Positions 21,627 to 30,605 of a stretch of 64,000 bases of DNA are shown piece after piece (positions within the stretch are counted from its first letter, which is position 1; every line of letters begins with the position of its first letter). A program made the translations under genes and the position numbers. Source of the DNA: Bacteroidia bacterium (GTDB lineage Bacteria > Bacteroidota > Bacteroidia > B-17B0 > Aurantibacillaceae); contig BPGX01000002.1 in assembly GCA_026003255.1 (NCBI GenBank), forward strand, positions 186,001 through 250,000, in the 5' to 3' direction. The notes below the pieces were generated by a model that did not search any database, had not been told where the DNA came from, and saw only the letters and a list, made by a program, of their open reading frames with translations.

Positions 21627-21889
21627 AAATTTAATTTTTGTAATAATTCTTTTTTGTATTGTTCTATTTCTTCTTCATTGAGATTTTGAAAATCTGATAT
21701 TTTGTGACTTAAATAGTGATTTAACCAATCGTTTTCTTTTGTATAATTTCTACATAGTTTACACGTTTTATAATGTAAATGCATTAAAACTTTTTCATAC
21801 CATTTCAAGGGTGTTATTTCAGATTTATGTAAATACCTTGTATATTGTTTACAACTTAACATTTTTACTTGATTTTTGATTGAAGACAA
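21623..21889 (-). CDS. Small zinc-binding (ZAS-like) putative anti-sigma factor
   Basis: 88 aa with HYKTCKLC (Hx3Cx2C); overlaps the sigma-factor gene and the MNIO gene (ATGA). Confidence 0.7.
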   Translation of the reverse strand: MSSIKNQVKMLSCKQYTRYLHKSEITPLKWYEKVLMHLHYKTCKLCRNYTKENDWLNHYLSHKISDFQNLNEEEIEQYKKELLQKLNL

Positions 21890-22461
21890 ACTTTTAGTTG
21901 TAATTTGCTTCTATGTATGATTTGCCAAACATTATCTTCACTTACATTGCATTCTTCACAAATTTGTCTGGTGCTTTTATTAAAATAAAATTTAAAGAGA
22001 ACAATTTGTTTGTGTTGTTCTTTAAGTGCATTTAAACAATCCACTAAAAATTTCCATATTTTATTTTTTTCTTCCTGAGATTCCTTTTGTTCAATTTCAA
22101 ACAACGACTCACTCACCCATTTCTTGTTCCAACTACCATTTTTATTAAACAATAATTTTTCACTGTCAAAATCAAGATGCTTTTGCTCTCTTTGTTTTGA
22201 ACGAAAATGTTGAAGAATTTTATTATTCAAAATAGCAAATATCCATGTTTCCAGAGACGACTTTCCTTCAAACTGGTGTAATTTTTCATAAGCAGTTAAT
22301 ATACTTTCTTGCACAATATCTTTTGCTGTTTCTTTACAACCCAATTGTATACATGCATGGGTATAAAATTTTTTGTAAGAATTCAATATAACATTTTTGA
22401 AATCTAATTTTATATCTATGTCTTGTGGATAGTTTGTCATATTTTGGATTTTAAAAAACAA
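21865..22461 (-). CDS. ECF-type RNA polymerase sigma factor
   Basis: ETAKDIVQESILTAYEKLHQFEGKSSLETWIFAILNNKILQHFRSK; sigma4-like LNALKEQHKQIVLFKFYFNKSTRQICEECNVSEDNVWQIIHRSKLQLK. Confidence 0.92.
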   Translation of the reverse strand: MFFKIQNMTNYPQDIDIKLDFKNVILNSYKKFYTHACIQLGCKETAKDIVQESILTAYEKLHQFEGKSSLETWIFAILNNKILQHFRSKQREQKHLDFDSEKLLFNKNGSWNKKWVSESLFEIEQKESQEEKNKIWKFLVDCLNALKEQHKQIVLFKFYFNKSTRQICEECNVSEDNVWQIIHRSKLQLKVCLQSKIK

Positions 22462-22503
22462 TCCCGATACATAAAAGCACCGGGATTGAATTTTAAGGAT
22501 TGA

Positions 22504-22884
22504 TTACTTAGGCTGTTTTTTCTCACCGCATTTACCTTCACCACATTTGCCTTCTTTGCCTTTGGCTTTTTTCTCACCACATTTTCCTTCACCGCATTTA
22601 CCTTCTTTACCTTTGGCTTTTTTTTCACCACATTTTCCTTCACCGCACTTGCCTTCTTTACCTTTGGTTTTGTCGGATTTAGCATCAGATTTGTTTTCAC
22701 CACACTTTAAATCATTCAACATTTTGGAGATGCTGTGGTTGTTGAGAATTTCAGAACGCACTTCAGAACCTGTTCCGAGGATGTTCATTTCAATGTTGGT
22801 GTTGTTGGCATTTAAGTTACCTAATGCTGCAAAAGCAGCTGCTGCGATGGTACCTGCTAAGAGGTTTTTGCTTTTCTTTTCCAT
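22504..22884 (-). CDS. Bufferin/HvfA-like MNIO precursor peptide with six EGKCG motifs
   Basis: ATG 22884 (MEKKSKNLLAGTIAAAAFAALGNLNANN...) followed by 3x (EGKCGEGKCGEKKxKGK). The listed start at 22920 would run into the promoter. Confidence 0.88.
   Translation of the reverse strand: MEKKSKNLLAGTIAAAAFAALGNLNANNTNIEMNILGTGSEVRSEILNNHSISKMLNDLKCGENKSDAKSDKTKGKEGKCGEGKCGEKKAKGKEGKCGEGKCGEKKAKGKEGKCGEGKCGEKKQPK
22522..22674 (-). repeat. 51-bp tandem repeat x3 in the precursor gene
   Basis: Three consecutive units encoding KGKEGKCGEGKCGEKKA-type 17-aa repeats, with some base changes. Confidence 0.85.
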
Positions 22885-22905
22885 AGTTTTAGATTTTGAT
22901 TGTTT

Positions 22906-22940
22906 AATATATAGATGCAAATATAACTTTTTCCTGACAA
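22906..22940 (-). promoter_or_regulatory. Predicted ECF promoter site 1 (MNIO/bufferin-like operon)
   Basis: Minus strand TTGTCAGGAAAAA-N10-CATCTATATATT, 22 bp before the ATG. Confidence 0.8.
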
Positions 22941-22945
22941 ATTAT

Positions 22946-23956
22946 TTAATTTAATATTACAATTTGATTCTTTTGATTGAAAATATTCTCATCTAATTCT
23001 TCATCAAATGGGATAATGTTCAATTTTTTAAATATAAATAATTGATTTTTTTGAATAATTGAAATTTGCTGAAAATGACTGGGATAAGTAATCTGATAAG
23101 ATTCTTTCTCTACAAATGTTTTATTGTTATTTGTTTGAAAAAAGCCGCTAAATTCTATCTTCCCTTCTGGACTAAACCTTGTTACATTAATTATATCTGA
23201 ATTTATTTGTTTAATATAAAACCAAGATCCGGCTCCTTCACCTGCCAGCCATTTTGCTTTATGCGGTATTTTGGGATTTCTTTCAGGGGGAGGTAATGTA
23301 AAAGTCGGTTTAGCTTTTTTAGGAGTTTTTTCTTTATTCTGATCATCTTTATGAAACACATTAGGAGACAATCTTATCTCATTAGAAAATGAACGAACGT
23401 TTCCAAGTGGCGTAGGTGTGATGGTTTTTTGTAAAATTATTTTTAAGCGATTAAAAAAAGATGGTTTGCCTGATAATACAATCGTTTGAACAAAACGAGA
23501 GCAATTAGACCCATTCCATAAAAAAGGACCATACGGAATAAAATTTTTTTGTAAGTTTTTAGCCGTTTTATACGCGGAATTAAAATTTATTGGAATGTAA
23601 GAGGCATAGAGATCGCCATCTCCATGACAGGAAGGATTATTAACTACCTCATTTAAAATGCTTTCTACATTTAGTATTTTATTCATTGAAATTTTTGCTT
23701 TTGTGCGTATTTTCAAATCCGGATCTGTTTCCTGATCACGCACTCTTCCATATTGAAATGGTGCATGATATCTTCCAAAATCAAAATAATAACAATTGCC
23801 AGATTTTGATTCTATTAAAATTATTGCAGCGTGTCCAACCTTGTAATAATAATTTTTGTTTATACCTATCCATCTTAATATCGGATCATACCATGAAGTA
23901 GGCTGTTTACAAAATGTTTCAGGCCATGCGAGTATGATAGCAAATCCGTTATACAT
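22946..23956 (-). CDS. Hypothetical protein, possibly cysteine-peptidase-like (DUF6695-type?)
   Basis: HAAIILIESKSGNCYYFDFGRYH...NGSNCSRFVQTIV suggests a papain-like or NlpC-like fold; family assignment uncertain. Confidence 0.5.
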   Translation of the reverse strand: MYNGFAIILAWPETFCKQPTSWYDPILRWIGINKNYYYKVGHAAIILIESKSGNCYYFDFGRYHAPFQYGRVRDQETDPDLKIRTKAKISMNKILNVESILNEVVNNPSCHGDGDLYASYIPINFNSAYKTAKNLQKNFIPYGPFLWNGSNCSRFVQTIVLSGKPSFFNRLKIILQKTITPTPLGNVRSFSNEIRLSPNVFHKDDQNKEKTPKKAKPTFTLPPPERNPKIPHKAKWLAGEGAGSWFYIKQINSDIINVTRFSPEGKIEFSGFFQTNNNKTFVEKESYQITYPSHFQQISIIQKNQLFIFKKLNIIPFDEELDENIFNQKNQIVILN

Positions 23957-24665
23957 GGTTCGGTATTAATGATATTGAATGAGTAGTTTGATTTAAGACA
24001 TCCAGATATTTTATTTCATTTTTATCACTTGATAATTTAACTTGCGTAACACTCACCGTTTGGATACCTGATGTTCTTTTCATAATGATATTGTTATCTG
24101 TGTCTTTTGAATGTCTTCCACAATGAAAATTCCAGATGTTGCAATCATCTAATGCCTTATGCTTGTTTATCCAATTTTCAAACCATTTGAATCTAACCTT
24201 TTGAATGTCTTTTTCATACAATGTTGCAGATTGCCAAAGATGAAAGGTATTTGTATTAATTTGTCTAACATATTTAAATTGCCCATCCCATCTGAATTCA
24301 TAACTTGATGACTCTATATCAAATAACAGTAAAGTAAAAGGTTCTATATTATCCAGATTAACTGTATCCATAAATTCTTCAAAAGTAGAGTAGGAAAAAA
24401 TATCAATAAGTATTTGTCCTCTGCTTTTTCTATAAGGCGGATTAGGTATATGTTTTTCAAAACACCCATTTAACAAACAGCAAGTAATTTTATTAAGGTC
24501 TGTAAGTATCCAGGTGCCACCAGAAATAGTATCTTTAGGAAAATATAGAATTTTATTGTTTATCGTATATGACTTAGGGGCAATCGTTATACGAGATGGT
24601 TGTTCATCTCTGTTGGATGTAAGAATAAAACCATTTTTTAAGGGAATATAACTTACTGTGCACAT
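23949..24665 (-). CDS. NRDE/TANGO2 family protein
   Basis: N-terminal MCTVSYIP...FILTSNRDEQPSR; GGTWILTD. Confidence 0.85.
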   Translation of the reverse strand: MCTVSYIPLKNGFILTSNRDEQPSRITIAPKSYTINNKILYFPKDTISGGTWILTDLNKITCCLLNGCFEKHIPNPPYRKSRGQILIDIFSYSTFEEFMDTVNLDNIEPFTLLLFDIESSSYEFRWDGQFKYVRQINTNTFHLWQSATLYEKDIQKVRFKWFENWINKHKALDDCNIWNFHCGRHSKDTDNNIIMKRTSGIQTVSVTQVKLSSDKNEIKYLDVLNQTTHSISLIPNHV

Positions 24666-25162
24666 TGCTTTAAAAATCTTATAGTGGCCGGATGAATACC
24701 AAAATTTTCTGGAATAAGCTTATTTAAACCCTGTTCTAACATGGCTATTTTTATTAAAGCCATGTGGTGAATGGCGTGTTCCATGCAATACAATAACTCT
24801 CTTTGAAAATTGGATGAAATGGTGTATTTATTATGATCTTCATCAGATAAATTGCCGATAATTTTCAATTCAATGTTTTCTTCATATTTACATAAATTAT
24901 TCTTAATCTTATCAATTGTATGCAATGCATATTTTCGGTCATTTTCAATTAATGGGTTGCGTTCTCTGTTATCGTAACAAACCTCTCCATTAAAATATCC
25001 ATTCATTAAGCAGATATAAAATTCAAGGATGTGCCGAACATGTTGGCCAATACTATGATTATCTAATATCCTGCTTTTATAAATATAATTTGAATCGCCT
25101 ATGTGACTCAATACATGTTTTAATTGATTTAATGTTGTTATACAAAATGTTTCCATTATCAT
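24653..25162 (-). CDS. DinB family protein
   Basis: SIGQHVRHILEFY, HAIHHMALIKIAM. Confidence 0.8.
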   Translation of the reverse strand: MIMETFCITTLNQLKHVLSHIGDSNYIYKSRILDNHSIGQHVRHILEFYICLMNGYFNGEVCYDNRERNPLIENDRKYALHTIDKIKNNLCKYEENIELKIIGNLSDEDHNKYTISSNFQRELLYCMEHAIHHMALIKIAMLEQGLNKLIPENFGIHPATIRFLKQCAQ

Positions 25163-25701
25163 TAAGGTTTAATTATTTCAATTATTTTTTGTCGTGTGTT
25201 TATTGATTCACCCTGCACTTCTACTTTAGTTATTTTAGGTAACCAGAAAGTTCCACCATCAATCTGAATAAATATATAATTAACAATAGCTTCCTGACCA
25301 TTGATTGTACTAAAAACTTTGAATTTTCCATCTGTATCTTTTTTAATGATAAGTTTTCTTTTTTTATATGAAACAAAATGAAATTCAGCATAATTTTTTG
25401 AAATAAATGTATATTCTATTCCATAAGCATAATTTCGTTGTACCCAGGTCAGTGGTTCTTTACGATTGTTATTTGTGTATTTTATCCAATAAATAGTAAC
25501 TGGTCCGTGAACGTATAAGTAATTTTCTTTAGTAACATTAATATCAAAAATCACTTCATTAGCATCTTTACTTCTTCCAATTTTAAACAGATTATACGAT
25601 ATAATACTGTTGTTATTTTCAGTAAAAGATGTTAAGAGTAAAAAAGTAAAAACAAAAAGACAAACTGTTCTAATGTTTTTTATTTTTGAATTAGTAAACA
25701 T
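25162..25701 (-). CDS. Secreted protein, DUF4833-like
   Basis: YVHGPVTIYWIKYTNNNRKEPLTWVQRNYAYGI...; signal-like N-terminus. Confidence 0.6.
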   Translation of the reverse strand: MFTNSKIKNIRTVCLFVFTFLLLTSFTENNNSIISYNLFKIGRSKDANEVIFDINVTKENYLYVHGPVTIYWIKYTNNNRKEPLTWVQRNYAYGIEYTFISKNYAEFHFVSYKKRKLIIKKDTDGKFKVFSTINGQEAIVNYIFIQIDGGTFWLPKITKVEVQGESINTRQKIIEIIKP

Positions 25702-26242
25702 ATCCAGTTTTTTCAATTTCATTTGTTTCTACTCCAAGAGTTAATACAATGCGATTTACAAAATTAAAGTAAGCTACTACCAGTGTCGCATCCAATATCG
25801 CTGCATCACTCAGTCCTTCTTTTCTTAAAATGCCAACAGCGTCCGGATAATCCGGATTTTTTGTTATAACACTTGCAAATTCACATAATGCCAATTCTCT
25901 TGTATTCAAACCAACAGATCGAAAATCCTGAATAAATTGCTTGATTCTATTTTCATCTTTCCAATAATGTAATAATGCTTCTGCATGATGCGTTTGACAA
26001 TATTTACAAGTGTTGCAAACAGACGTTATTACAGCCATCATTTCTCTCTCTGCCCTTGAAAGTTCAGATTTTGAAAACATGATTTCTAAATACAAATCCA
26101 TGTGTTTTACTATACTTTCAGGACGTAAGCTTTGAATCTTATGTACTTCGGCCAGCTTGCCTCGTTTCTTAATAATTTCGTCGTAAATTTCTTTCAAGCG
26201 ACCTGTAGATTCTTCATATTCTATAATCTTAATTTTTGCCAT
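25691..26242 (-). CDS. Peroxidase-related / AhpD-CMD-like protein
   Basis: LSRAEREMMAVITSVCNTCKYCQTHHAEALLHY (CxxC...H). Confidence 0.85.
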   Translation of the reverse strand: MAKIKIIEYEESTGRLKEIYDEIIKKRGKLAEVHKIQSLRPESIVKHMDLYLEIMFSKSELSRAEREMMAVITSVCNTCKYCQTHHAEALLHYWKDENRIKQFIQDFRSVGLNTRELALCEFASVITKNPDYPDAVGILRKEGLSDAAILDATLVVAYFNFVNRIVLTLGVETNEIEKTGYVY

Positions 26243-26255
26243 ATATCTCGTTTAA

Positions 26256-26900
26256 TTATGAAGACGGAATATTTTGTAGAATTTCTTTAATCGTTGAACG
26301 TTTTTTGTAATCCGGGTCAAAGTGTCTCCACACAATTTTTCCTTCTTTATTCAATATAAAGGTAGCAGGTACGGGCAATCGTTCACTATCATCGGAGTGT
26401 GATTCTTTTAATTTGGCTCCTAATAATGAATTGTACATCAATCTTGAAATACTATCTGGTTTGAAAGTTACATCAAATAAATCAGATATTTTATATCCTT
26501 CATCGTAAAGAATTGGAAATTTTGCACCTGATTTTGCAATGGATTTTTCTATAAATTCTTGCTTTTCCGGTGAAATAACGACTACACTAGCGCCTTTTTC
26601 ATGAATTAAGTTTAAACTATCCTGTAAATGAGCAAGATGCCTGTTACAAAATGGACACCATTGCCCTCTTATAAAAACAACAACTACTGGCCCTTTTTCT
26701 AAGGCATCTTTCAGAACAAATGTATTTCCCTTCACATCTTTTGCGATAAAGTTTTCTACTTTAGATCCTACTTTTAAACCCTTTGCTTCTGTTACTGGCC
26801 TATTTGTAGTGTTTTGGCTTGTTATCATATTTGACCATATTAAATTAATCATGATGAGAAGAAGTGAGTTGCATTGAAGCAACCTGAAATAATTTTTCAT
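26256..26900 (-). CDS. AhpC/TSA-type peroxiredoxin-like thiol protein (secreted)
   Basis: VVVVFIRGQWCPFCNRHLAHLQD; GKIVWRHFDPDYKKR; internal ATG 26900 gives a signal peptide. Confidence 0.85.
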   Translation of the reverse strand: MKNYFRLLQCNSLLLIMINLIWSNMITSQNTTNRPVTEAKGLKVGSKVENFIAKDVKGNTFVLKDALEKGPVVVVFIRGQWCPFCNRHLAHLQDSLNLIHEKGASVVVISPEKQEFIEKSIAKSGAKFPILYDEGYKISDLFDVTFKPDSISRLMYNSLLGAKLKESHSDDSERLPVPATFILNKEGKIVWRHFDPDYKKRSTIKEILQNIPSS

Positions 26901-27456
26901 ATAACTCGTTTTGTATTGAAATAGTTTTATCTTTGGAATACCAAGAATGAAGTTCTTTTTCAAATTCATCCCAGGTTTTGCCCTGTGGATTTTGTTTCCA
27001 ATTGATAAAAATTGCCTGTGCTTGCGATGGTCTTGGTCCCCATACAAAAAGTTCATTTCCTAACTCATCAAATACAATTAGCTTAGGAATGGACTTACTT
27101 CCATTGGTATGGTACTTTTCAATCCAGGAAGGGTTTTCATCTCTTAGTATAATATTCAAACGAATATTTTCCGAACATTCTGCGATTTTAGCAAGAACGG
27201 GTACAATTTGTGCACAATCTCCGCACCACGGTTCAGCAATTATGTACCAATTCATTTTTTTACTAATTTTTTTCAACAAGTCGACTAAAGTATTCTGTAA
27301 TTCAATTGTTTTATTCAAACGTTCCATTCTTTTGATGTTGAGCCGAATAAACCCTAACAACTTTTCATCATACTGATTCTTTTTGTTTTCATCTAATAGA
27401 GACGTTGCCCATTCAAAATATTCAGGATATGAAAAAACCTTGCCTTGAATCACCAT
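26845..27456 (-). CDS. Thioredoxin-family protein (CGDC active site)
   Basis: WYIIAEPWCGDCAQIVPVLAKIAE...SIPKLIVFDELG. Confidence 0.85.
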   Translation of the reverse strand: MVIQGKVFSYPEYFEWATSLLDENKKNQYDEKLLGFIRLNIKRMERLNKTIELQNTLVDLLKKISKKMNWYIIAEPWCGDCAQIVPVLAKIAECSENIRLNIILRDENPSWIEKYHTNGSKSIPKLIVFDELGNELFVWGPRPSQAQAIFINWKQNPQGKTWDEFEKELHSWYSKDKTISIQNELYEKLFQVASMQLTSSHHD

Positions 27457-27461
27457 AATTT

Positions 27462-27902
27462 TTATTTTTTATATTTCTTTAATGCTTTTTTACCAAGTTC
27501 TATAAATTCATTAGGATTATGATACCCCACAACCGCGTATACCACATTTCCTTCGCTGTTCAGAAATAACAATGTCGGGTAAGAGTATACTCCATATTTT
27601 TCAGCTAGGATAGCCCCTTCACCTTCTTCACCATCTAATGATAAATTAATAAAATTTTCATTATAAAATTTTCCGACTTCTTCATTAGAAAATGTTTTAT
27701 ATTTTAATTTTTTACAAGGACCACACCACGAAGCATAAATGTCTAGAAAAATCAATTTGTTTTCTTTTTTTGAAAGAGATAAAGCATCTTTGAATTTTCC
27801 TTCATAAAATTTGATTCCAACATATTCTTCGTTTACACTTTTTTTAATAGTAAAGGGGATAATTAGTAAATAAATCAATGAAATTACAATGGATGTTTTC
27901 AT
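27462..27902 (-). CDS. Secreted thioredoxin-like protein (CGPC)
   Basis: FLDIYASWCGPCKKLKYKTF...YGVYSYPTLLFLNSEG. Confidence 0.9.
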   Translation of the reverse strand: MKTSIVISLIYLLIIPFTIKKSVNEEYVGIKFYEGKFKDALSLSKKENKLIFLDIYASWCGPCKKLKYKTFSNEEVGKFYNENFINLSLDGEEGEGAILAEKYGVYSYPTLLFLNSEGNVVYAVVGYHNPNEFIELGKKALKKYKK

Positions 27903-27913
27903 AGCTTTAGTTT

Positions 27914-28558
27914 TTAATGATTTACATATAATTTGCCTGATGTAATTATATTTTCAGAAGTATTTAATATCTTAAAATAATATACCCCATTGTGTAAGTT
28001 TAATACAGGAATTTCAAAGTAACCATTTGAACTATTAACGTCCTGTGTCAAGACTTTTTGTCCATCTGGGGAATATAGATGAAGGATGTAATTATTAGAT
28101 ATGGTTGAATTAGACGAATTGATGTATATTCTTACTAAATCGCTGGCTGGATTGGGAATGACCTTGTATGATAATTCTCTATAATCAACTATTTTAATCT
28201 CAATGGGTTCAGAATATCCATAACCTCCTAGATATAATTTGTAATTTAAAGTTTCATTTTTTGGTGGATTTGCATCGGTGAATGTATAGGACACGGGTGC
28301 AGAAATACTTCCACAAATTCCTTTGATGTCACCGATTCTTTTATACTCTTCTCCTTCGTTTTTTCGCCATACTTCTATACCCTGACATGTTTTCCCGGAG
28401 GTGATGGTACATAAAATTTGAATTTTACCGTTTATTTCAGTTATATGTAGATTATCTAAAATTGATTCTGCTTTTTGTCCATACATCCAGAATATGTTTA
28501 ACAGAATCAAACAATAACTGATTAAAGATTTAAATAATCTATTATGAAACATAACCAT
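27914..28558 (-). CDS. Secreted protein with T9SS C-terminal sorting domain
   Basis: Signal peptide; VIPNPASDLVRIYIN...NGVYYFKIL. Confidence 0.8.
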   Translation of the reverse strand: MVMFHNRLFKSLISYCLILLNIFWMYGQKAESILDNLHITEINGKIQILCTITSGKTCQGIEVWRKNEGEEYKRIGDIKGICGSISAPVSYTFTDANPPKNETLNYKLYLGGYGYSEPIEIKIVDYRELSYKVIPNPASDLVRIYINSSNSTISNNYILHLYSPDGQKVLTQDVNSSNGYFEIPVLNLHNGVYYFKILNTSENIITSGKLYVNH

Positions 28559-28572
28559 TATGCTTTCATTTT

Positions 28573-28607
28573 AATATATAGATGCATGTTTGCTTTTTTC
28601 CTGACAA
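28573..28607 (-). promoter_or_regulatory. Predicted ECF promoter site 2 (thioredoxin/peroxiredoxin operon)
   Basis: Minus strand TTGTCAGGAAAAA-N10-CATCTATATATT, identical boxes and spacing to site 1. Confidence 0.8.
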
Positions 28608-28620
28608 AATTAATTTGATT

Positions 28621-30282
28621 TCAACTAGCGCAGCAGCTTAGGGCGGCTACATTTTTTTTGAATCCAATAGCAGCTAATTTAATAGCTTCTGATAATGTCA
28701 AATAAGGATGTAAACTTTCAGCTAATTCTGATACAGTGATACCATACTTGATTGCCAAACTCAATTCCATTACCAATTCTCCTCCTTCCGGAGCAACTAT
28801 TCTTGCACCTAACAATTTATCTGTCTCCGGATGACGAATGAGTTTTACAAACCCACGCGTATCCATGGCTGCAATAGCACGAGGAACATCACTTAATGAA
28901 ATTTTGCTCACTTCGTAAGGAATGTTTTTCCTCTCACATTCTGCTTCATCCATACCAACGCCAGCCACCTGCGGATCTGTAAAAATTACCCATGGCAGTC
29001 CGGTATAATCTACCCTTTTAAACTCTTCTACGCAACATGCTGATGCATTGATGGCTGCTATTTTACCTTCATAAGCCGCGGTATACACATAAGGAGGATT
29101 TTGATTACAATCTCCTACTGCAAAAATGGTTGGTACACTTGTTTGTAAAAATTCGTTCACAATAATATGACCGGAAGGAAGCTTTGCTACACCAATTTTT
29201 TCTAAACCAAGTAATTTGGTATTGGGAGTGGTACCTGTTGCAACTACTATATGCCCATTTTCAACAAATTCAAAAGGTGCATTAGTTTTAAAATCTTTCC
29301 CTTTAATAATAATTTTTGAACCTACTCTTTCTACTTTGTCAATTCTGTGATTGGGATAAAATTCTATGCCTTCATTAGCCAGATGTTTTTGTATCTCTTC
29401 GCTTATGTCTGGCATTTGATTGCGAATTGCTCTTTCTGTAAATTCAATGATTCGGATTTTTACTCCCATACGATTATATGCGCTGGCAATTTCCAAACCA
29501 ATGTACCCAGCTCCAAGGATGGTTAAAGATTCCGGTTTTTCTTCCAGATCAAATAGAGTGGCATTAGTGAGATAACCCACTTCTTTGAGTCCTTCAATGG
29601 GTGGAATTTGTGTAGTTGCACCAGTTGCAATAATGATTTTATCGGCTGTATATTCTTCTTTTTCATTAACAACTATGGTCTTTTCATCAACAAATGTTGC
29701 AAGCCCTTCAACAACTCTCACCAGTTCAAGATTATCCAGCAAACCGATGTACTTTTTCTTTTGCATCTCTGCGACCAGTTGTTTTTTTTGTTGGATGATT
29801 TTCTGAAAGTTTACAGAAGGTGGAGAAAAACTGATTCCTTCAAAGTTGGAATGCGAACCATGATAAATGGTTTCTGCTGCCCGAATCAAAAATTTGGAAG
29901 GCACACAGCCGATATTTACGCACGTTCCACCAATTGGCAATCCGCCATTAATAAGCAATGTAGTTTTTCCTTGATTATTACATTCAATAGCAGCCGCAAA
30001 CGCTGCTGAACCGCCGCCGATGATAATAACATCGTAATGGCTTGTATCAATGTTACAGCAACTCATAGATTTAACTTTATATTGTTTTGTATTATTAATA
30101 GTGTGTACTATAACATCTTTGGAAATAAGATCAGGATTGAATACTACTTCACCCTGTCCGGTTTTGTAATTAATCTGTACATCCTGTACACCATGTTTAT
30201 TTTTTAATAATTTGCTAATACTGACTGCGCAATGTTCGCAGGTCATTCCGGTGATTTCCAATTTGATTTTTTCTGTTTTCAT
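28621..30282 (-). CDS. merA: Mercuric reductase with N-terminal HMA domain
   Basis: GMTCEHC HMA; GGTCVNIGCVPSK redox motif; C-terminal ...ALSCCAS vicinal cysteines. Confidence 0.95.
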   Translation of the reverse strand: MKTEKIKLEITGMTCEHCAVSISKLLKNKHGVQDVQINYKTGQGEVVFNPDLISKDVIVHTINNTKQYKVKSMSCCNIDTSHYDVIIIGGGSAAFAAAIECNNQGKTTLLINGGLPIGGTCVNIGCVPSKFLIRAAETIYHGSHSNFEGISFSPPSVNFQKIIQQKKQLVAEMQKKKYIGLLDNLELVRVVEGLATFVDEKTIVVNEKEEYTADKIIIATGATTQIPPIEGLKEVGYLTNATLFDLEEKPESLTILGAGYIGLEIASAYNRMGVKIRIIEFTERAIRNQMPDISEEIQKHLANEGIEFYPNHRIDKVERVGSKIIIKGKDFKTNAPFEFVENGHIVVATGTTPNTKLLGLEKIGVAKLPSGHIIVNEFLQTSVPTIFAVGDCNQNPPYVYTAAYEGKIAAINASACCVEEFKRVDYTGLPWVIFTDPQVAGVGMDEAECERKNIPYEVSKISLSDVPRAIAAMDTRGFVKLIRHPETDKLLGARIVAPEGGELVMELSLAIKYGITVSELAESLHPYLTLSEAIKLAAIGFKKNVAALSCCAS

Positions 30283-30316
30283 AGTTAGTTAAATTGAAAT
30301 TTGAATTCTTTGTTTC

Positions 30317-30580
30317 TTATTGATTGAACTTTAAACACTCATCTCCACATTCATGTCCTTCTTCACCATGCAAATAAACATGCTCTTCCTTGCTACATGA
30401 CTGCGTGCAAACATGTTCCTTTAAATCAACATTATTATTATCAGCTGGGTGGCTATTTGCTTGATTTAATATTTTACACTCTTCCGTACATTGATGACCT
30501 TCTTCTCCATGTGGTGGATTGGCTTGTTGACAGGCATTCAGCATTAAAGTACTGCCAAGAATTAAAATTAATTTTTTCAT
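30317..30580 (-). CDS. Small lipoprotein with duplicated HGEEGHxCxxEC motif
   Basis: Lipobox LNAC; two copies of HGEEGH(Q/E)C(T/G)(E/D)EC plus HVCTQSC; lies between merTP and merA. Confidence 0.8.
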   Translation of the reverse strand: MKKLILILGSTLMLNACQQANPPHGEEGHQCTEECKILNQANSHPADNNNVDLKEHVCTQSCSKEEHVYLHGEEGHECGDECLKFNQ

Positions 30581-30605
30581 AGTTTTAGGTTTTAGAAATT
30601 ATTGA

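Noticed and set aside
22437-22954. Overlapping ORFs 22437-22703(-) and 22547-22954(+) across the precursor repeats
   Set aside because: Low-complexity translations of the 51-bp repeats in other frames; the EGKCG frame has a start, leader and promoter.
29585-30009. Plus-strand ORFs inside merA
   Set aside because: Shadow ORFs opposite a clear mercuric reductase.
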